Source of the DNA: CAMDPA01 sp963825625
GTDB lineage: Bacteria; Pseudomonadota; Alphaproteobacteria; Rhizobiales; Hyphomicrobiaceae
Length of the DNA: 64,000 nucleotides
Reading direction: 5' to 3'
Assembly: GCA_963825625.1 (NCBI GenBank)
Contig: CAWGUF010000036.1
Coordinates: forward strand, 62,001 to 126,000
A program made the translations under genes and the position numbers. The notes under the pieces were generated by a model. That model saw nothing but the letters and a program-made list of their open reading frames with translations, made no database searches and was not told where the DNA came from. Shown here in pieces: positions 59,268 to 64,000 of the stretch (position 1 is its first letter; each line of letters opens with the position of its first letter).

Positions 59268-60146
59268 TCAATCCCACTTCTCGTTGCGCCCGATCGGCAC
59301 GGGCTGTCCGGCTGCCGCTGCCTGGGCTGCCAGCTCAGGCCATGCGATGCGGGCCCCTGCTTTTTTCATGGCGTCTTTCCAGTCGGCGGCTGGATCCCAC
59401 AGATTGCCGATGAAGCGCATGCCGTTGACGCCATCGGAGTCGTTCGACATCAGCCACTGGATCGGTGCCACCATCACGTGCGGCTTGAGCAGCCGCTCGC
59501 GCGGGTAGGGCAAGTCTTCCGGCACCATGCGGGTGTCCGCCGCGCCACCGGGCACGAGAATGTTGACGGTTACGCCAGTGTCCTTGATGTCGTCGGCCCA
59601 GCTGTTGGACGCGGCCTCCAGAGACGCCTTGGTTTGACCGTATGGCATGGTGCCGCCGCGGATCATCGTGTTGAAGCTGGTCGTAACGTTGACGATGCGG
59701 CCCCATTTCTGCGCGAGGAGATGCGGGGCGGCGGCGCGGGCTAGCAGGAACGGCCCGCGAACGTTGACATCCATGATGTCCTGCCAGCGCTGCGGATCGG
59801 CCTCCCAGAATTTCGGCGTATTCTTGAAAGCATCAGGTTTCAGATGGGCCATGCCGAGACCGGCACAATTGACGAGGCCCGTCAGGCCGCCAAGCTTCGA
59901 TTTCGCGGCCTCGACGGCGCCTGCGCAGTCGGCCTCCTTGCGGACGTCGCAAGCGAATGTGGCAACCTGGCCCTTATGGCCCGCCGCCTTGGCGGCGTTG
60001 GCGGTCTCGCCTGCGCGGGCTTCGTCGATGTCGACGCCGAGGACGGATGCGCCCGCGGCGGTGAGCCCCATTGTCATTGCCGCGCCAAGACCGCTGCCTG
60101 CGCCCGTGACGATAACCACCTTGCCCTTGAGATCCGGCTGAGCCAT
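59268..60146 (-). CDS. short-chain dehydrogenase/reductase
   Basis: This 292-residue SDR binds NAD(P) through VVIVTGAGSGLGAAMTMGLT. The Tyr-x3-Lys is in MPYGQTKASLEAASNSWADD and the preceding Ser/Thr in NVTTSFNTM. DVNVRGPFLLARAAAPHLLA is the helical alpha-E block. Its C-terminal 90 residues are longer than in classical 250-residue SDRs (PYPRERLLKPHVMVAPIQWL). It is encoded alone between convergent ABC genes and an upstream hydrolase; substrate unknown. Confidence 0.9.
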   Translation of the reverse strand: MAQPDLKGKVVIVTGAGSGLGAAMTMGLTAAGASVLGVDIDEARAGETANAAKAAGHKGQVATFACDVRKEADCAGAVEAAKSKLGGLTGLVNCAGLGMAHLKPDAFKNTPKFWEADPQRWQDIMDVNVRGPFLLARAAAPHLLAQKWGRIVNVTTSFNTMIRGGTMPYGQTKASLEAASNSWADDIKDTGVTVNILVPGGAADTRMVPEDLPYPRERLLKPHVMVAPIQWLMSNDSDGVNGMRFIGNLWDPAADWKDAMKKAGARIAWPELAAQAAAAGQPVPIGRNEKWD

Positions 60147-60288
60147 GGCGCTAACTCCTTTGTCGTGCTGGCTGTTCGTCTACACTGTAAGCGAGGTCTG
60201 CCGGGAGGCAATCAGAAATCCCGGTGCGTTGCCCGATCCGGCTGCAAAGCCCAATATGGCGTTTGGTCGGCGCTCTGGCTGCGGGAGG

Positions 60289-61002
60289 TCACTTGGTCCC
60301 GGCGATGCGATCAAGCACCGCCATAAGATCGTGCGGCACTGTGATGTGCGGATTGTGGCTGGCGTCGAGCTCGAAGTGCTGCCAGCCTGGCTCTGATCGT
60401 GCGCGTTGCGAGAATTGCCGGAAGCTGTCAGCAGGTCCGGTGCGCGTACAAAAAATGTAGCTGCGCGGCATGGCCGGCTCGCCGTGCTTCAGGTGGAGCC
60501 TGGTGGAGAAGGTAGCCAGCGGCTGGGGGAAGCGGCGCGGCATGATCCATGCCAGATCCGCTTCCGAGGTGTCAGGCGGTGGCGGATTGGGGGGGACCTG
60601 CCAGCCTTTGCCTTGCTCTCGCGCCATCGCTTCGGCCCGGGCCCGGTGCTCCGGTGGCTGCAGATCGAACAAGCATTGGCCGTTCCGCGGCACGAAAGCG
60701 TCGAGATAGACGAGCTTTGCGATGCGGTCCGGCATCCTGTCAGCAACGCCCGTCGCGACCATGCCGCCGTAGCTGTGGCCAACTAATGTGACCTCTGAAA
60801 GATCTTCCATCTCGATGGCGCCGACGATATCCGAGATGTGCGTCTCCAGCGTCACGTCGCGCGAGGCCAGGTGCCGGCGCTCACCGAGGCCGGTGTAGGT
60901 GGGGGTGAGGAGCGCGTGGCCGGCGGCCGCCATCAGGGGCCGCATCTTCTTCCACGCCCATGCCGCGCTCCAGGCGCCGTGCGCGATCACGAATGTTGCC
61001 AT
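60289..61002 (-). CDS. alpha/beta hydrolase (plant MES/hydroxynitrile-lyase-like)
   Basis: This 237-residue hydrolase starts MATFVIAHGAWSAAWAWKKM, with the HGAWxxAW oxyanion segment. The nucleophile is in VTLVGHSYGGMVATG (Ser near residue 79) and the catalytic His in LDASHNPHITVP. LVYLDAFVPRNGQCLFDL is shared with methylesterase and hydroxynitrile-lyase-like bacterial esterases. It lies 24 bases downstream of polA on the same strand. Role unknown. Confidence 0.88.
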   Translation of the reverse strand: MATFVIAHGAWSAAWAWKKMRPLMAAAGHALLTPTYTGLGERRHLASRDVTLETHISDIVGAIEMEDLSEVTLVGHSYGGMVATGVADRMPDRIAKLVYLDAFVPRNGQCLFDLQPPEHRARAEAMAREQGKGWQVPPNPPPPDTSEADLAWIMPRRFPQPLATFSTRLHLKHGEPAMPRSYIFCTRTGPADSFRQFSQRARSEPGWQHFELDASHNPHITVPHDLMAVLDRIAGTK

Positions 61003-61026
61003 CAGCCCCTCCGCTGTCTGCCCGGT

Positions 61027-64000
61027 TTAGTGCGCCTCGTCCCAATTCGCGGCGGCCTTGGCATCGACCTGGATCGGCACTTTCAGCTGGACCGTTGGCA
61101 GAGCTGCGCCTTCCATGACGCTGCGCGCCACTGCGATAGTCTTTTCGACCTCGCCGTCCTCGGCCTCGAAAACAAGCTCGTCATGCACCTGCAGCAGCAT
61201 GCGCGTGGAGCCCAACTTCGCCTTCGCCAGCGCCTCGGGCATGCGCACCATCGCGCGGCGGATGATGTCCGCGGCCGAGCCCTGGATCGGCGCGTTGATC
61301 GCCGCCCGTTCCAGAAACCCTCGCATGGAAGGGTTCTTGGTGTTGATCTCGGGATAATGAATGCGCCGGCCAAAGATCGTCTCCACGTAACCGTGCTCGT
61401 GGGCGAATTTCTTGGTTGCATCCATGTAGTCGCGGATACCTGGAAAGCGCTCGAAATAGGTCTTGATGTAGGCGCCTGCCTCCTCGCGGGAGATGCCAAG
61501 CTGGTTGGCCAATCCAAAGGCCGAGATGCCGTATATGATGCCGAAGTTGATCGCTTTGGCCCGCCGCCGGACTTCGCCCGGCATGCCTTCGACAGGTACA
61601 CCGAACATCTCGGAGGCGGTCATTGCGTGAATATCGAGGCCGTCCTCGAATGCTTTCCTCAATTGCGGTATGTCGGCGATGTGGGCCAGCACGCGCAGCT
61701 CGATCTGGCTGTAGTCGGCGGAGACCAGCTTGTGGCCGTTCTCGGCGATGAAGGCCGTTCGGATTTGCCTGCCCTCTTTGGTCCGAACCGGGATGTTCTG
61801 CAGATTGGGGTCGGTCGATGCGAGCCGCCCGGTCGTGGTCGCGGCCAGTGCGTAGCTGGTGTGGATGCGCTTTGTTTCGGGATGAATGAAGTTGGGCAGC
61901 GCGTCGGTATATGTCGAGCGTAGCTTGGAGAGCTGGCGCCATTCCAGCATGGTGTTGATGAGCTTGCGGGCATCCTCCGGCAGCTCCTCGTTGCCAGCGA
62001 GGTCGTCGAGCAGGGACGCTCGCGTCTCCCATTGTCCCGACTTCGTCCGCTTGCCGCCCGGCAACTTCAGCTTGTCGAACAGAAGCTCGCCAAGCTGCTT
62101 GGGAGACGCAAGATTGAACCGCTCCCCGCCGGTCGCCGGGGCGGCCAGCGCCTGCACCTCGTCATCGAGGCGAGCGATGCCCTGGGCAAATGTGCTCGAC
62201 AACTTCGACAGGATGCCAGGGGATACCTTGATCCCGGCTCTTTCCATGCTGACAATCACCGGCAGCAGCGGGCGTTCCAGCGTCTCATATACGGTCACCA
62301 TCCGCTCCGCGATCAGGCGCGGCTTCAGGATCATCCATAGTCTGAGGGTGACATCGGCGTCTTCAGCCGCGTACTCGGTCGCCTTGTCGATCGGGACACC
62401 AGCGAACGTCTTGTCGGCCTTCCTGGCACCGGGCGCGTGCGCGATCACCTGGTCGAAGGTGATGCAGGCATGCTGGAGATGACGCTCTGCAAGATTGTCC
62501 ATGCCATGGCTGCCACGGCCGCCGTCCAGCACATATGACATCAGCATGGTGTCATCGAGCGGCGTTACCTCAATGCCGTAACGGGCGAGCAGCAGCGCGT
62601 CGTATTTGAGATTCTGCCCGATCTTGAGCAGCGAGGCGTCCATCAGCAATGGCTTCAGCGCGGCCAGCGCGTCCTTGGCTTTGATCTGGCCCTCGGCGAG
62701 CCCGCCGTCGGAGAACAAGTCGCCCGAGCTGCCGCCGTTGGTATGACCGAGCGGGACGTAGCATGCCTCGCCGGGCGCGGTCGCCAACGAGAAGCCGACG
62801 ATATCGGCCTGCATGGCATCCAGGCTCGTGGTCTCCGTATCGAACGCGAACCTGCCGGCATCGCGGCAGCGCTGCAACCATGCCTCAAGTGCCTCGATCG
62901 TCCTCACCGTTTCGTATTTCGACCGATCGACAGCCGCCTGGCGCGCGGAATTGGCGTTGAAGGCAACGAGGGCCGCCGGCGTTGCCGCGATTTGGCTGGC
63001 ATCCTGCGCGCCGCCTGCCGGAAGCCGGCTGTGGGATGCGGCTGACGCTGCCGGTGGCTGGCGCTCTGAACGCACATCGCCGGCGACCAGCAAGTCCTGC
63101 GCTCCCATGCCTTCCGCAATTCGCCGCGTCAGTGTCGAAAACTCCATCTCGCGCAGGAAGCCGAGCAGATCATTTGGCTTGGGATCGTGGACGCCCAGGC
63201 GTTCGACCTCGACAGCAACATCGACGTCGTCCTTCAGCCGCACCAGATCGCGCGAAATGCGTGCCTGCTCCGCGAACTCGATCAGCTTCTCGCGGCGCTT
63301 GGGCTGCTTGATCTCGCCAGCGCGCTCCAGCAGGCTATCGAGATCGCCGTACTCCTTGATGAGGTCGGCGGCGGTCTTGATACCGATGCCGGGCACGCCG
63401 GGCACGTTGTCGACGAAGTCGCCGGCCAGAGATTGCACGTCGACGACCTTGTCGGGCGGCACGCCGAATTTCTCCACCACCTCGTCATGTCCGATCTTCT
63501 TGGCTTTCATGCCGTCGAGCATCAGCACGCCCGGCCGCACGAGCTGCATCAGGTCCTTGTCGGAGGAGACGACGGTGACGTCGCCGCCCTTCTCGATGAC
63601 CAGGCGTGCGTAGGTGGCAATAAGGTCGTCGGCCTCGTAGCCGTTCTGCTCGATGCAGGCGACATTGAACGCCTTTACGGCATCGCGAATGAGCGGGAAT
63701 TGGGGAACTAGCTCTTCGGGAGCGGGCGGGCGATGGGCCTTGTATTGCTGGTAGATGTCGTTGCGGAACGTTTTCTCCGAGTGATCGAAGATGACGGCGA
63801 TGTGCGTCGGGGCCTCCGACGCCTTGGTCTCGCGCAAAAGCTTCCACAGCATGGCGCAGAAGCCGTGCACGGCGCCGACCGGCAAACCGTCGGAGGGCCG
63901 CGTGAGGGGCGGCAGGGCGTGGAAGGCCCGAAAGATATAGCCGGAGCCGTCCACGAGATAGACGTGGCTGCCCTTTTCGATCGGCACCGGCTCGCCCTCG
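61027..64000 (-). CDS. polA: DNA polymerase I, start at or beyond right edge
   Basis: This is full-length Pol I (at least 986 residues) with all three activities. The 5'-3' exonuclease/flap domain has VYLVDGSGYIFRAFHALPP, EQNGYEADDLIATYARL and DFVDNVPGVPGIGIKTAADL. The proofreading 3'-5' exonuclease keeps its acidic residues: FAFDTETTSLDAM, NLKYDALLLARYG and EYAAEDADVTLRLW. The polymerase has motif A VSADYSQIELRVLAHIAD, motif B RRRAKAINFGIIYGISAFG and motif C QVHDELVFEAED. A GTG start at 63987 is possible, but the frame stays open to the window edge, so the true start may lie beyond it. Confidence 0.96.
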   Translation of the reverse strand, partial: EGEPVPIEKGSHVYLVDGSGYIFRAFHALPPLTRPSDGLPVGAVHGFCAMLWKLLRETKASEAPTHIAVIFDHSEKTFRNDIYQQYKAHRPPAPEELVPQFPLIRDAVKAFNVACIEQNGYEADDLIATYARLVIEKGGDVTVVSSDKDLMQLVRPGVLMLDGMKAKKIGHDEVVEKFGVPPDKVVDVQSLAGDFVDNVPGVPGIGIKTAADLIKEYGDLDSLLERAGEIKQPKRREKLIEFAEQARISRDLVRLKDDVDVAVEVERLGVHDPKPNDLLGFLREMEFSTLTRRIAEGMGAQDLLVAGDVRSERQPPAASAASHSRLPAGGAQDASQIAATPAALVAFNANSARQAAVDRSKYETVRTIEALEAWLQRCRDAGRFAFDTETTSLDAMQADIVGFSLATAPGEACYVPLGHTNGGSSGDLFSDGGLAEGQIKAKDALAALKPLLMDASLLKIGQNLKYDALLLARYGIEVTPLDDTMLMSYVLDGGRGSHGMDNLAERHLQHACITFDQVIAHAPGARKADKTFAGVPIDKATEYAAEDADVTLRLWMILKPRLIAERMVTVYETLERPLLPVIVSMERAGIKVSPGILSKLSSTFAQGIARLDDEVQALAAPATGGERFNLASPKQLGELLFDKLKLPGGKRTKSGQWETRASLLDDLAGNEELPEDARKLINTMLEWRQLSKLRSTYTDALPNFIHPETKRIHTSYALAATTTGRLASTDPNLQNIPVRTKEGRQIRTAFIAENGHKLVSADYSQIELRVLAHIADIPQLRKAFEDGLDIHAMTASEMFGVPVEGMPGEVRRRAKAINFGIIYGISAFGLANQLGISREEAGAYIKTYFERFPGIRDYMDATKKFAHEHGYVETIFGRRIHYPEINTKNPSMRGFLERAAINAPIQGSAADIIRRAMVRMPEALAKAKLGSTRMLLQVHDELVFEAEDGEVEKTIAVARSVMEGAALPTVQLKVPIQVDAKAAANWDEAH

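Overview
The window is GC-rich DNA from an alphaproteobacterium, most likely a member of the Hyphomicrobiales (Rhizobiales; Xanthobacteraceae/Bradyrhizobiaceae-like). This is inferred from the fabD-fabG-acpP-fabF-mltG order, a small alphaproteobacterial-type lipoprotein, abundant Bug/TctC-type binding proteins, and intergenic repeats of types I associate with this order. It looks chromosomal: it carries fatty-acid synthesis genes and polA. I see no phage, transposase, CRISPR, rRNA or tRNA.

Layout. 0-18.5 kb is an aromatic-catabolism region: two tandem alpha/beta hydrolases, a Rieske dioxygenase (alpha and beta subunits, both broken by indels), an ornithine-cyclodeaminase family enzyme, a frameshifted TctC-type binding protein, and the minus-strand operon iorB / salicylyl-CoA hydroxylase-OYE fusion / dihydroxyphthalate-decarboxylase-like protein. 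A membrane adenylate cyclase, a SET protein, two carboxymuconolactone-decarboxylase family proteins, iorA and a frameshifted extradiol dioxygenase follow. 16.1-17.5 kb is nearly gene-free and is a mosaic of hairpin repeats. 18.6-21.5 kb holds a GT-C membrane glycosyltransferase and an alginate-lyase family protein. 21.7-27.4 kb is the fab/mltG housekeeping block. 27.4-45.3 kb is a large divergent catabolic island around a (frameshifted) IclR regulator: maleylacetate reductase, CitE-like lyase and MaoC hydratase on one side; alcohol dehydrogenase, a molybdenum hydroxylase of unusual subunit layout, a TctCBA transporter, DoxX, an IolD-like TPP enzyme, an aldehyde dehydrogenase and an IlvD/Edd dehydratase on the other. 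45.4-61 kb is mixed: a flavin monooxygenase, quinone oxidoreductase, DedA, a frameshifted CoA-transferase and hydroxycinnamoyl-CoA hydratase-lyase, a RelA/SpoT-domain synthetase, a TRAP/TAXI transporter, an ABC-2 exporter, an SDR and a hydrolase. polA runs off the right edge.

How the genes work together. Most of the window imports and degrades aromatic or cyclic organic acids. Uptake would be by two tripartite tricarboxylate binding proteins, one complete TctCBA system and one TRAP/TAXI system. Attack would be by Rieske, molybdenum or flavin oxygenases, ring cleavage by extradiol or TPP enzymes, and funnelling would go through CoA lyases, hydratases and dehydrogenases. The island at 27-45 kb has a coherent but unfamiliar enzyme set and may encode an undescribed pathway.

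Two non-coding observations stand out. First, two loci (10.43-10.60 kb and 47.58-47.75 kb) each carry a pair of 75-80 nt hairpins. They share CTAGTGT/ACACTAG termini, a 3-5 nt one-sided bulge at the same place and related loops, while their long stems differ in sequence and stay self-complementary. Second, six catabolic or regulatory loci contain clustered small indels although their protein sequence is otherwise conserved; this is either assembly error or very recent decay.
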